A stretch of DNA of 64,000 nucleotides from Nocardia aobensis NBRC 100429 (GTDB lineage: Bacteria; Actinomycetota; Actinomycetes; Mycobacteriales; Mycobacteriaceae): NCBI RefSeq assembly GCF_000308375.1, contig NZ_BAFQ01000297.1:49743-113742 (forward strand). The letters run 5' to 3'. Of the stretch, positions 26,379 to 34,668 are shown in pieces. Under the pieces are notes generated by a model that ran no database searches, had not been told where the DNA came from, and worked only from the letters and a program-made list of their open reading frames with translations. Within the stretch, counting starts at the first letter, position 1. Each line of letters begins with the position of its first letter. The position numbers were made by a program, and so were the translations under genes.

Positions 26379-26796
26379 GAGCCACAGCCGATGATCCGGC
26401 CGGGTCTCGCGGCCGATTTACCGATATGACTCTCGCACTCGCCCTACCGGTGGTCGCCACCGCGACCGACCCGAGCCTGCTCCTCGACTTCGTCAGCATC
26501 ATCATCGCCGACCACCTCGACCGCGGCGAATCCACCTGCGACTACACGGTGGAACCGTGAGCATCCTCCTCCCGGTACCGCGGCGCGACTGGGCGACGGC
26601 CACGCTCGTCACGCCTCGTCACTGTGCCGCAGTCAAAGTCCGGGTCGTCCCCTCCGCATCGAGTTCGACGTACGGGACTGCCACATGTGCGCCCGGCCAC
26701 TCAGCGCTGACGAACACCACGACGTGCCATAGCCCGTGCGCGCCACCCACGCGAAGCACGACCTTTGTCGAGAACCTATCACCACGCACGAATCAG

Positions 26797-26874
26797 CTAC
26801 TCACACAATCACCCATATAGCCTCTCCCCCACTCACCACATATCACTCACCCACATATCTCCCCCTCACACCAC
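26797..26874. repeat. G-poor, C/A-rich low-complexity tract
   Basis: 78 nt with a single G on the plus strand (at 26820); 26821-26874 has none. It lies just beyond the 3' end of the leftward scoB gene and resembles the longer tract at 62165-62307, sharing CACTCACCAC and ACCCACAT strings. Confidence 0.7.
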
Positions 26875-26936
26875 GCATTCACAATGTCCCGTAGGAGCTC
26901 CCAGGCGTCATCTCGGCAGCGGACGGATTACCTGCC

Positions 26937-27590
26937 TCAGATATGTCTCTGTATCTGCGGATCGACGACCAGTTCGGCACCGGTCGCGGCGGCGATCTCC
27001 CGGATGGTGACTTGGGGCGCGAGCTCGCGCACCACCAGCGAGCCGTCGCAAAGATCGATCACACCGAGTTCGGTGATGATCCGTTGCACGACAGCCTTAC
27101 CCGTTAACGGGAGTGTGCAGTGTTCGACGATCTTGGCGCCGCCATCGCGGTCGGTGTGTTCCATGATCACGATGACGCGCCGGGCACCGTGCACCAGATC
27201 CATGGCACCGCCCATGCCTTTGACCATCTTGCCCGGCACCATCCAGTTGGCCAGATCGCCGTTTCGAGAGACCTGCATACCACCCAGCACCGCGGTGTCG
27301 ATGTGTCCACCGCGAATCATGCCGAACGACAACGCCGAATCGAAGAACGACGCCCCCGGATTCACCGTCACGGTTTCCTTACCCGCATTGATGAGGTCGG
27401 GATCGACCTCGGTGTCGGCGGGGTACGGACCGGTTCCGAGGATTCCGTTCTCCGAATGGAGCACAACCTTCACACCTTCGGCAAGGTGGTTGGGGATCAA
27501 GGTCGGCAACCCGATCCCCAAATTCACATATTCACCGTCGATCAACTCGGCCGCTGCGCGGGCCGCCATCTGCTCACGAGTCCAACTCAT
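26937..27590 (-). CDS. scoB: 3-oxoacid CoA-transferase subunit B
   Basis: 217 aa. The catalytic glutamate motif SENGILGTGP is near residue 50; in these enzymes the Glu forms the acyl-CoA thioester intermediate. GKMVKGMGGAMDLVHGA near 140 is the other family signature. The start ATG at 27590 has GGGAAAGG upstream; the longer frame reads into non-coding sequence. With ScoA it transfers CoA from succinyl-CoA to a 3-oxoacid such as acetoacetate or 3-oxoadipate, feeding ring-cleavage or ketone-body products into central metabolism. It follows scoA at 70 bp. Confidence 0.93.
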   Translation of the reverse strand: MSWTREQMAARAAAELIDGEYVNLGIGLPTLIPNHLAEGVKVVLHSENGILGTGPYPADTEVDPDLINAGKETVTVNPGASFFDSALSFGMIRGGHIDTAVLGGMQVSRNGDLANWMVPGKMVKGMGGAMDLVHGARRVIVIMEHTDRDGGAKIVEHCTLPLTGKAVVQRIITELGVIDLCDGSLVVRELAPQVTIREIAAATGAELVVDPQIQRHI

Positions 27591-27660
27591 TTCGAACCTT
27601 TCCCGGCACGAGTCGGACACTGCGTATCTGTGCTCGGCCACCTGCTGCGCACCTGCTCGT

Positions 27661-28410
27661 TCATGCCGATACGGTCCTCTTCTCGATTCGTTTGTCCTGC
27701 ACACCGGTATGGACGATGCGCTGGACGAATACGCCCGGCAGATGGATCTGCGCCGGGTCGAGTTCACCCGGCTGCACGAGCCTCTCGACCTGCGCGATCG
27801 TGATGCGCCCCGCCATCGCGGCGAGCGGGTTGAAGTTCATCGCGGTCTTGTTGAACACGAGATTGCCTTCGATGTCACCGATTTCGGCGTGCACGAGGGC
27901 GAAGTCGGCCATGATCGCTTCTTCCAGCACGTAAGGCCGGCCGCCGAACTCGCGAATCTCCTTGGGCGGTGAGGCGACAGCGACCGAGCCGTCGGCGTTG
28001 TAACGCCACGGCAGTCCGCCCTCGGACACCGGAGTACCGACGCCCGCAGGGGTGTAGAAGGCGGGGATTCCGGCACCTCCGGCGCGCATCCGCTCCGCGA
28101 GTGTGCCCTGGGGTGTCAATTCCAGTTCGAGTTCTCCCGACAGATATCGGCGCGCGAACTCCTTGTTCTCGCCGACATATGACGCGGTGATCCGTCGAAT
28201 TCTTCCACCCGACAACAGGATTCCCAGGCCCCAGTCATCGACGCCACAGTTGTTCGAGAAGACCTCGAGGTCGGATACACGTCGAGCCGACAGGGCGCTG
28301 ATCAATTCGTTCGGGATGCCACACAGGCCGAACCCGCCGACCACCAGCGACGCCCCGTCGGGAATATCTCCGACGGCCTCGTCTGCGGAGCTGGACACAA
28401 TCGTCGCCAT
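27661..28410 (-). CDS. scoA: 3-oxoacid CoA-transferase subunit A
   Basis: 249 aa. Family signature GGFGLCGIPNELI near residue 25 and ITASYVGENKEFARRYLSGE near 75; LTPQGTLAERMRAGGAGIPAF follows, as in SCOT/PcaI-type alpha subunits. It pairs with the beta subunit downstream. The gene lies 60 bp after the aldehyde dehydrogenase of the same strand. Whether acetoacetate or 3-oxoadipate is the acceptor cannot be told from motifs; the aromatic context supports a ring-cleavage product. Confidence 0.93.
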   Translation of the reverse strand: MATIVSSSADEAVGDIPDGASLVVGGFGLCGIPNELISALSARRVSDLEVFSNNCGVDDWGLGILLSGGRIRRITASYVGENKEFARRYLSGELELELTPQGTLAERMRAGGAGIPAFYTPAGVGTPVSEGGLPWRYNADGSVAVASPPKEIREFGGRPYVLEEAIMADFALVHAEIGDIEGNLVFNKTAMNFNPLAAMAGRITIAQVERLVQPGELDPAQIHLPGVFVQRIVHTGVQDKRIEKRTVSA

Positions 28411-28469
28411 TCAGGCACCGAGCCTTTCGTTCGATCGGGGTGACGTCATATCGCTGTGGGTCGTGTCAT

Positions 28470-29900
28470 CTAACCGACGGGGTGGACGAGGTGTTTCAAC
28501 TCCTGGAACTCCTCGATCGCTCGATGCCCGTTGAGGCGGCCGAGCCCGCTGTGCTTGAATCCCCCTTCTTCCATCTGGTCGAAGGTCATCCCCCACGTGT
28601 TGGTCCACACCGTGCCGGCATTGATCCGGCGCGCCACGCGCAGCGGCCGGTCGACGTCGCGAGTCCATACCGAAGCCGCCAGGCCGAATCGAGTCGCATT
28701 GGCCCGTTCCACGGCGTCGTCTTCGGTGTCGAATACCTCGAATGTCGCGACCGGTCCGAAGACTTCGTCCTGGACGATCGGTGTGGACAGATCGTCGACT
28801 TCCAGCAGCGCGGGCCGCAGGAGCGCGTCGGTCCCGACCGGGTTGACCAGACCACCCCGGACCAGCACAGTGGAGTAGCCGGCTGCCTCGGCGACGACGC
28901 GATCGACCCGCTCGGCCTGGGCCCGCTCGATCATCGGCCCCATGTCGCTTCCGGTGTCGGTTCCCGGCCCGACCCGGACGTCCCGTAACGAGGTCGCGAG
29001 CCGCTCGCGCAGTGCATCGGCGAGTCCGCGCTGGACCAGGATGCGGCTGCCGGCCATACAGAATTGGCCGGCGAAGGTGGTGATGCCGGCGGTGAGAACC
29101 GGCACGGCAGCGTCGAGGTCCGCGTCGTCGAAGACGATCATCGGGGTTTTGCCGCCGAGCTCGAGTGACAGGCGTTTGAGCTGCGGGGCCGCGGCGGCCA
29201 TGATCGTCGCCCCGACCGCCGTCGACCCCGTATAACTGATGACGTCGGTCTTTTCGTCGGCGACCAGCAGCGGTGCGCCGTCGTTCCCGGATTCGGTGAA
29301 CGCGTTGACAACTCCGGCGGGCACGGAGTCGGCGAGCAGTTCGTAGAGCAACCCGTTGGTCAGCGCTGTCTGCGCCGGCATCTTCATCGCGACGGTGCAG
29401 CCTGCCGCGAGTGCGGGGGCGAACGATCGAACCGCCAGGATGATCGGCGAATTCCACGGCACGATCACCGCGGCGACGCCGAGTGGCTGCGGCAGCAGCA
29501 TCGAGTAACTGCCGGGGGTGATCTCGGCGGCACGGCCGCAGTCGGTGAGCGCGAGCGCAGCGTTGTAGCGCAGCTTCGGGATGGTCGAGTCGACCTCCAT
29601 CGCCGCCTCGGCCAGGACCTTGCCGTTCTCCCGAGACAGCAAGTGCACCAGTTCGTCTCGTCGCGCCGACATGGCATCGGCCAGGGCCAGCAGAACCCGG
29701 GAGCGCTCGTGCCGGTCGTGAGCCCAGGCGGTGTGGTCGAAGGCTCGCCGGGCGGCATCGATCGCCGCGCACGCGGTGACCGCGCCGCCGTCCGCGAAGG
29801 TCCCCAATGGTTCGCCGGTGGCGGGGTCGTAGCTGGTGCCGACCGCGTGGCCGTCGCGCCAGTTGCCTTCGACGAGGTTGCGGGCGTGGGGAAGAGTCAT
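28470..29900 (-). CDS. NAD(P)-dependent aldehyde dehydrogenase
   Basis: 476 aa. Active-site residues present: PWNSP near 145, LELGGKTP with the general-base Glu near 247, and the nucleophile in GQFCMAGSR near 282. The C-terminal GGFKHSGLGR segment is complete. It oxidises an aldehyde to the acid. It overlaps the upstream alcohol dehydrogenase (ATGA), so the two probably act in series: alcohol to aldehyde to acid. Confidence 0.93.
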   Translation of the reverse strand: MTLPHARNLVEGNWRDGHAVGTSYDPATGEPLGTFADGGAVTACAAIDAARRAFDHTAWAHDRHERSRVLLALADAMSARRDELVHLLSRENGKVLAEAAMEVDSTIPKLRYNAALALTDCGRAAEITPGSYSMLLPQPLGVAAVIVPWNSPIILAVRSFAPALAAGCTVAMKMPAQTALTNGLLYELLADSVPAGVVNAFTESGNDGAPLLVADEKTDVISYTGSTAVGATIMAAAAPQLKRLSLELGGKTPMIVFDDADLDAAVPVLTAGITTFAGQFCMAGSRILVQRGLADALRERLATSLRDVRVGPGTDTGSDMGPMIERAQAERVDRVVAEAAGYSTVLVRGGLVNPVGTDALLRPALLEVDDLSTPIVQDEVFGPVATFEVFDTEDDAVERANATRFGLAASVWTRDVDRPLRVARRINAGTVWTNTWGMTFDQMEEGGFKHSGLGRLNGHRAIEEFQELKHLVHPVG

Positions 29901-30985
29901 GATGCCTCGAATCGGATGACGGGTTTGACGGTGATGCCGGATCGGGCGTCATCGACTGCCCGGGAGAGCTGTTCGGGTGGGTAGAAGCGCATCAGCCGGT
30001 CGATCGGCAACCGCCCGGTGCGATGAAGGTCGATCAGCGCGGGGATGAAGGTGGTGCGGTCGCTGCCACCCTCGGTGACGCCCAGCAGTGTGCGGCCGTC
30101 GATGAGGCCGTTGACGTCGACCTCGATGCGTGTTCCCGCGGCCGGTGCGCCGATCACCGCGACCACTCCTCCCGGCCCGACGGCGCCGACGGCCGCTTCG
30201 AGAAGTGTTGGTACACCCGTCGTTTCGATGATGTAGTCGAGACCGCGCAGCTCGTCGACGCTCTCGGCGAGCACAGTGGCACCCAACTCCTGCGCCAGAG
30301 CCGAACGCGCGGGCACCTTGTCGACGACATGGATTTCGGCCACGCCACTCAGGCGGGCGGCCATGACCGCCGCGAGTCCGACCGCGCCGGCGCCCAGCAC
30401 GGCGAGCCGTTGCCCCGGTTCGGGTTTCAGCAGATTGAGCACCGTACCCGCTCCGGTCTGGATGCCGCATCCGATCGGTGCGTAGCGGGCCAGTTCGTCG
30501 TCGCTGTCGGCGTTCACCGGAACCACCGTGTGCGCCGAGACGATCGCGTGTTTCGCCAGCGACGATTGCCCGAAGAATCGCCCGCCGATCGGTATTCCGT
30601 TGCGGTGGTGCACTATCGGGGTGCCGTCGGGACGGGCGGCGGCGAAGTTGCGGGCGAAGTAGTCCGGGCACCGGGTCGGGCGTCCGGTGCGGCAGCGTGC
30701 ACAGCTGCCACAGGAATCGAAGGAGAGCACGACCCGGTCACCGATCGCGCAGGTGGTGACACCGGGTCCGACGCGTTCGACGACACCGGCGCCTTCGTGC
30801 CCGAGCACCGCGGGCAACGGTGTGGGTAACCGTCCCGCGAGTACGGACAAATCGGTATGGCACACGCCGGTGGCGACCATCCGTACCAGCACCTCGTCGG
30901 GGCCGGGGTCGTCGAGAACGACCGGCTCCCAAGCGAAGTCGCGGGCTCCGGGATACGCGACAGCAGCAGTGGTCTCGATAGGCAC
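29897..30985 (-). CDS. Zinc-dependent alcohol dehydrogenase (class III/aryl-alcohol-like MDR)
   Basis: 362 aa. Catalytic zinc ligands in GVCHTDL (Cys near residue 42) and GHEGAGVV (His near 63); the four-cysteine structural zinc loop is CGSCARCRTGRPTRC near 93-107. The NAD motif is LGAGAVGLAA near 195. It resembles medium-chain aryl-alcohol dehydrogenases. The stop overlaps the aldehyde dehydrogenase start. Predicted to oxidise an aryl or short alkyl alcohol. Confidence 0.92.
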   Translation of the reverse strand: MPIETTAAVAYPGARDFAWEPVVLDDPGPDEVLVRMVATGVCHTDLSVLAGRLPTPLPAVLGHEGAGVVERVGPGVTTCAIGDRVVLSFDSCGSCARCRTGRPTRCPDYFARNFAAARPDGTPIVHHRNGIPIGGRFFGQSSLAKHAIVSAHTVVPVNADSDDELARYAPIGCGIQTGAGTVLNLLKPEPGQRLAVLGAGAVGLAAVMAARLSGVAEIHVVDKVPARSALAQELGATVLAESVDELRGLDYIIETTGVPTLLEAAVGAVGPGGVVAVIGAPAAGTRIEVDVNGLIDGRTLLGVTEGGSDRTTFIPALIDLHRTGRLPIDRLMRFYPPEQLSRAVDDARSGITVKPVIRFEAS

Positions 30986-31110
30986 GACAGATTTCTCCCA
31001 GCATGTACGGGTAATGGAACGGATCGGCGAAGGCGGAATTACCAGCTCCGGAGACGAACGTCTCGGTCCTCGAGTTTCAGGACACGACCATGGTCACTGT
31101 GTCCTGTTCA

Positions 31111-31815
31111 CTACTTCGTTTCATCGACGCCGTCCGGAAGATGTCTGGTCAGGTAGCGCCAGCCCGCGGCCAACTGCGCGGGGTTCCAGACCTGCTCCTG
31201 CTTGAATGCGATTTCGGCGTCATCGGACCAGATCCTGGGTCCACCCGCGGCTTCGGCGAGAAGCTGTGTGCGACAAGCACGTTCGAGCAACACCGCATAC
31301 ATGACCGCGGTCGCCGCGTCCGGGCCGACGGTCACCGCGCCATGGTTCGGGATGAGGACGGCGTGTGCGTCGCCGAGTCGGCGAGCCAGTGCGCGACCGA
31401 GTTCGGGAGTGGCGATGAGGGCGCCGGTTTCGGTGAATCTCGGGAGCTGCGGCGCGGTGAACGGCACGGCGTCATGGGAGATCGCCCGCAGTTCCCGGTC
31501 GAGCGAGGCGAAGGCCGCGAGAGTCGGCGCGTGGGTGTGCACGACGGCGCCGACGTCCTCGCGGGCGGCCATGATCTCGGTGTGGATGGCGTATTCGAGG
31601 TGGCGGTTGCCGGCCCCGTCGAGCACGACGCCGCCGGGTGAAACGAGCACAACCCGGTCGCGGTCGATCTCCTCGAAACCCCAGCCCGAGGCCTTCATCC
31701 ACGCGCCGTTGCCGTCGGGGTCGCGGACCGAGGCGTGGCCCCACACCATGTCGCCCAGACCGGCCGCGGCCAATGCCGCGGAGGCCTGGACGACGGTAGA
31801 ACGCACCTGCTGCAT
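31111..31815 (-). CDS. Class II aldolase/adducin family protein
   Basis: 234 aa. Zinc-binding His residues in VVHTHAPT near residue 92 and PNHGAVTV near 155. The short N-terminal ASAALAAAGLGDMVWGHASVRD is the family's substrate-phosphate/oxyanion region. Members cleave or isomerise sugar phosphates or decarboxylate hydroxy-acids; here the location after a ring-cleavage operon suggests a retro-aldol or decarboxylation step on a ring-cleavage product. It is the last gene of the set A run, 13 bp after the metallo-hydrolase gene. Confidence 0.85.
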   Translation of the reverse strand: MQQVRSTVVQASAALAAAGLGDMVWGHASVRDPDGNGAWMKASGWGFEEIDRDRVVLVSPGGVVLDGAGNRHLEYAIHTEIMAAREDVGAVVHTHAPTLAAFASLDRELRAISHDAVPFTAPQLPRFTETGALIATPELGRALARRLGDAHAVLIPNHGAVTVGPDAATAVMYAVLLERACRTQLLAEAAGGPRIWSDDAEIAFKQEQVWNPAQLAAGWRYLTRHLPDGVDETK

Positions 31816-31828
31816 CGCTTGTCTCTTC

Positions 31829-32491
31829 CTACAGTTCGCGGGGTTGTCCGTGTTCGAGGACGACGACGGTGGTGTCGTCCGGCGAGAGGTTGGTCAGCAG
31901 GCCGTGATGGAATTGCCGGTGCATCGGCGCGAGTCCGGCCTGGTGGATGGGGATCGCCACGCGCGGAGCGACCGCGCGGACGTAGTCGACGGCTTCGGCC
32001 GCCTTCATCCACGGCCCGGCCGCGGGAACCAAGAGCACATCGACCGGCACGCCCGGCGGGTCGAGCGCGTCGCCAGGATGCAGCACGGTCCCGCCGACGA
32101 GGTAGCCGTTGTTGTCGGTGCCGGGCAGATCGGGATGGATGCAGGCGTGGCCGCCATCGCCGGTCACGGTCACCTCGATTCCGCGCAGCGTCACCGTGTC
32201 GCCGGGAGCGACCACGTGCGTGCGGGTGGGTGCCGGGCGCGCATCGCCGAGGGCGGCCGCGGCGTCGGCGCTGAGCACCACCTCGGCGTCCGGATTGGCC
32301 TCCAGCAGGGCGGCCGACCGGGCGGGATCGAGGTGGTCGGGATGCGCGTGGGTGATCAGGATCAGATCGAGGTCACGGAGTTCCTCGAAGCCCTGGGAAT
32401 AGGTTCCGGGGTCGAACAACACCCGGACTGTCGCGCTGTCATGGGGTAATTCCACGAGCACGCAGGCGTGGTCGAAGTGAGTTATGCGCAT
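31829..32491 (-). CDS. Metallo-beta-lactamase-fold hydrolase
   Basis: 220 aa. Zinc motif THAHPDHLD near residue 50; further ligands in GDGGHACIHPD and HPGDALD, and IPIHQAGLAPMHRQF near the end, as in UPF0173-type metal-dependent hydrolases. The ATG at 32491 has AAAGG at good spacing; a TTG two codons earlier is in frame. Probably hydrolyses an ester, lactone or thioester in the pathway. Tightly packed between an alcohol dehydrogenase-like gene and the aldolase gene. Confidence 0.88.
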   Translation of the reverse strand: MRITHFDHACVLVELPHDSATVRVLFDPGTYSQGFEELRDLDLILITHAHPDHLDPARSAALLEANPDAEVVLSADAAAALGDARPAPTRTHVVAPGDTVTLRGIEVTVTGDGGHACIHPDLPGTDNNGYLVGGTVLHPGDALDPPGVPVDVLLVPAAGPWMKAAEAVDYVRAVAPRVAIPIHQAGLAPMHRQFHHGLLTNLSPDDTTVVVLEHGQPREL

Positions 32492-32523
32492 CGGCAAGAC
32501 CTTTCGGAGGGTGATTCACCTGG

Positions 32524-33624
32524 TCACGGATTGACGACGGTCATCCACGTGGGTTCGCTGCGCTGCTGCATCGCGTGCACCGCGGCGGTGGCCTCGGCCA
32601 GCGGGAATCGCTGGGTGATGAGCCGGTCCGCCGAGAGCGTGCCGTCGGCGAGCAGACTCAGTACCTGCAGCGCGTCGTTGCGGGTACACGCGCGGGTGCC
32701 GACGAAGCGCCAGCAGTTGACCATCATGGCGATCGGCGGGATCGGCAGCGGGGTGCGATTGCCGCCCATATGTGCCAAGGTGCCGCCGGTCCTCAGGGCG
32801 GCCATGGCCTGGGCGGTGGCCGGCCCGTCGGGGATGTAGTCGACGACCGCGTCGGCGCCGTCGGGTGCGAGCCGGCGCAATTGCTGGGAGAGTGCGCCGG
32901 TGTTCGCCCAGTCGTCGGGCAGTTCGTCGAGCGCGACACTGTCCACGGTGACTCCCCCGGCGAGTTCGGCCACGGCGTCGAGGCGTTCGCGGCTGCGGCC
33001 GACGAGCAGCAATCGGGCGATGCCCAGGTGTTTGGCCAGGCCGATCGTCGCGGTGCCCATGGTTCCGGTGGCTGCGGTGACCACCACGGTCGCGGCGGGA
33101 GTCAGGTCGACGGACTTGAGGATTCGCAGGGCGTTGGCCAGGTCGTGAACCTTGGCGGCGACATCGAAACCGATGGTGTCGGGCAGCGGGTCGAGCAGCC
33201 AGTGCGGGACGCGGATGTATTCCGCCAGGCCGCCGTCGTGGTATTCGGCGTAGAGCGGCATGGGGACACTGGAGAAGGCCGCGTGGCCGACCATCGCCTG
33301 CTGCGCGCACATCATGTCGCGGTCGGTGCGGCAGTAGACACAGTCACGGCAGTTGAGGTTCGGATGCACGCGCACTCGGGCGCCGATGTCGATGCCGCTC
33401 ACGCGATCTCCGAACGCGACGACCGTGCCGGCGGCCTCGTGCCCGAGCGTGGTGGGAAGGTGTTTGAACGCTCCCATCGCCAGCAGGGACATCATCCCCG
33501 GGGCGAGACCGGCGGAGGCGACCCTCACCACGACGTCGAGCGGACCCGGTTCCGGGATCGGAATCCGTTCCAGCACAATCTCGGTGGAACCCTGGTGCGC
33601 TCGGGCGGCGAGCATGGTGTTCAT
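32524..33624 (-). CDS. MDR alcohol dehydrogenase-like protein lacking the usual catalytic cysteine
   Basis: 366 aa medium-chain dehydrogenase. The structural zinc loop is complete (CRDCVYCRTDRDMMC near residue 90) and GHEAAGTV is present, but at the place of the first catalytic zinc ligand the usual GxCxTD is replaced by GLAPGM. The cofactor region is VVTAATGTMGTATIGLAKH near 178, closer to quinone-oxidoreductase-type members. It may therefore be a reductase of an enoyl or keto group rather than a classic alcohol dehydrogenase. Start ATG at 33624 follows GAGGAG; the longer frame is a shadow. Confidence 0.85.
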   Translation of the reverse strand: MNTMLAARAHQGSTEIVLERIPIPEPGPLDVVVRVASAGLAPGMMSLLAMGAFKHLPTTLGHEAAGTVVAFGDRVSGIDIGARVRVHPNLNCRDCVYCRTDRDMMCAQQAMVGHAAFSSVPMPLYAEYHDGGLAEYIRVPHWLLDPLPDTIGFDVAAKVHDLANALRILKSVDLTPAATVVVTAATGTMGTATIGLAKHLGIARLLLVGRSRERLDAVAELAGGVTVDSVALDELPDDWANTGALSQQLRRLAPDGADAVVDYIPDGPATAQAMAALRTGGTLAHMGGNRTPLPIPPIAMMVNCWRFVGTRACTRNDALQVLSLLADGTLSADRLITQRFPLAEATAAVHAMQQRSEPTWMTVVNP

Positions 33625-33640
33625 CGTCGAACTCCTCGGG

Positions 33641-34630
33641 TCAGGCGTGGACGGCGGCGAGCCGTTCGGGGGTGTACGGATCGGCGGTGCGGGAGGTGTC
33701 GGCGACCTGGGGCAACTCGCGATGCGACTGCATCCGCACATAGCGGCACCCGTGTTCGGCGATGTCGGCGTGCGCGACGCCCAGTGGGATACGGACGAAA
33801 TCGCCGGGATCGAGATCGACGATGCCCCGCTGAGTGACCAGGGTGCGCGTTCCGCTGATCTGGTACTGGATCTCGTCGGCATCGAGTGTGCGCAGGTAGC
33901 GCCGCGGAGCTTCGTGGTTCGCGGCGTCCAGTACGGCCGTGCCCAAGCGGAATTGGTCTGCCGCGTACAGCCATTCGGTGCCGGGCCGTTCGCCGACGGC
34001 CAGCACCGTCATGCGCTCGCCGGTGGCGTGCACACGATCGAGAATCAGCTGTTCGTCGGCGCCGAACACGGCGATGTCGTGTCCGACCGATCCCATGCAC
34101 TGGGTGACGGCCTCGTTCACGGCGGAGGGCTGCCAGCCCTCGAAAGGCGGGAACACAGGTTCGGAAGTGCGCACCGCAGAAGTGAGTTCGCGCACGGGGG
34201 CGGCGGTATAGAACAGCAGGTGGCTTTCCGCCCGGCCGTAGTTGTCGTGCGCGACGCCGCGCGGAATGCGCGAGAACTCCCCCGGACGGTGTTCGATGAC
34301 CCCGCGCTCGGTCATGAGGGTGCGTTCGCCGGCGATCTGATAGGAGATCTCGTCGACATCGCAATTGCGGTGATAGAACGGCTGCCGATTGTCCATGGTC
34401 TGCCACTCGACCCGCATCCGGTCGTTCTCGTAGACGCCGCGCGGCGGCGCGAACGGAACCGCCTCGTAGGCCTGCGGGTAGTGCACCACCGTCAGCGGCG
34501 GCTGATCGCGCCAGAGTTTCATCGGGAACTTGCCGGGGTTCGGCGCGGACAGCAGCAGGTGTTCGTCGCGTTCGACGCTGGTCAGCAGCTGGTCGGATGT
34601 CATCGTCGCGATGTCCTCGATGACGTGCAT
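33641..34630 (-). CDS. Two-domain cupin protein (homogentisate-dioxygenase-like fold)
   Basis: 329 aa with two similar cupin halves: PFYHRNCDVDEISYQIAG ... PGEFSRIPRGVAHD near residues 85-130, and RTLDADEIQYQISG ... PGDFVRIPLGVAHAD near 250-300. The repeated DEI.YQI and RIP.GVAH strings show an internal duplication. The first half keeps H..D.E metal-site-like residues. Homogentisate dioxygenase has the same bicupin build, but its length is about 430 aa, so a different ring-cleaving or isomerising role is likelier. Start ATG at 34630 has AAGGAGG. Confidence 0.82.
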   Translation of the reverse strand: MHVIEDIATMTSDQLLTSVERDEHLLLSAPNPGKFPMKLWRDQPPLTVVHYPQAYEAVPFAPPRGVYENDRMRVEWQTMDNRQPFYHRNCDVDEISYQIAGERTLMTERGVIEHRPGEFSRIPRGVAHDNYGRAESHLLFYTAAPVRELTSAVRTSEPVFPPFEGWQPSAVNEAVTQCMGSVGHDIAVFGADEQLILDRVHATGERMTVLAVGERPGTEWLYAADQFRLGTAVLDAANHEAPRRYLRTLDADEIQYQISGTRTLVTQRGIVDLDPGDFVRIPLGVAHADIAEHGCRYVRMQSHRELPQVADTSRTADPYTPERLAAVHA

Positions 34631-34668
34631 GGAGACCTCCTTGTCTCGTGAGTCGACCGGGTCCGGAA

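Larger units (their letters stand above)
25906..26936. other. Gene-poor kilobase with fragments and low-complexity sequence
   Basis: No convincing full gene. It holds a 143-bp element with 13-bp terminal inverted repeats, a 49-codon reading frame on the minus strand, a 44-codon frame on the plus strand (26426-26560), a plus-strand fragment ending RIEFDVRDCHMCARPLSADE near 26727 with paired cysteines, and a G-poor tract at its right end. The 13-mer GCCATAGCCCGTG occurs twice (near 26330 and 26726). It looks like the scar of a lost mobile segment. Confidence 0.5.
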
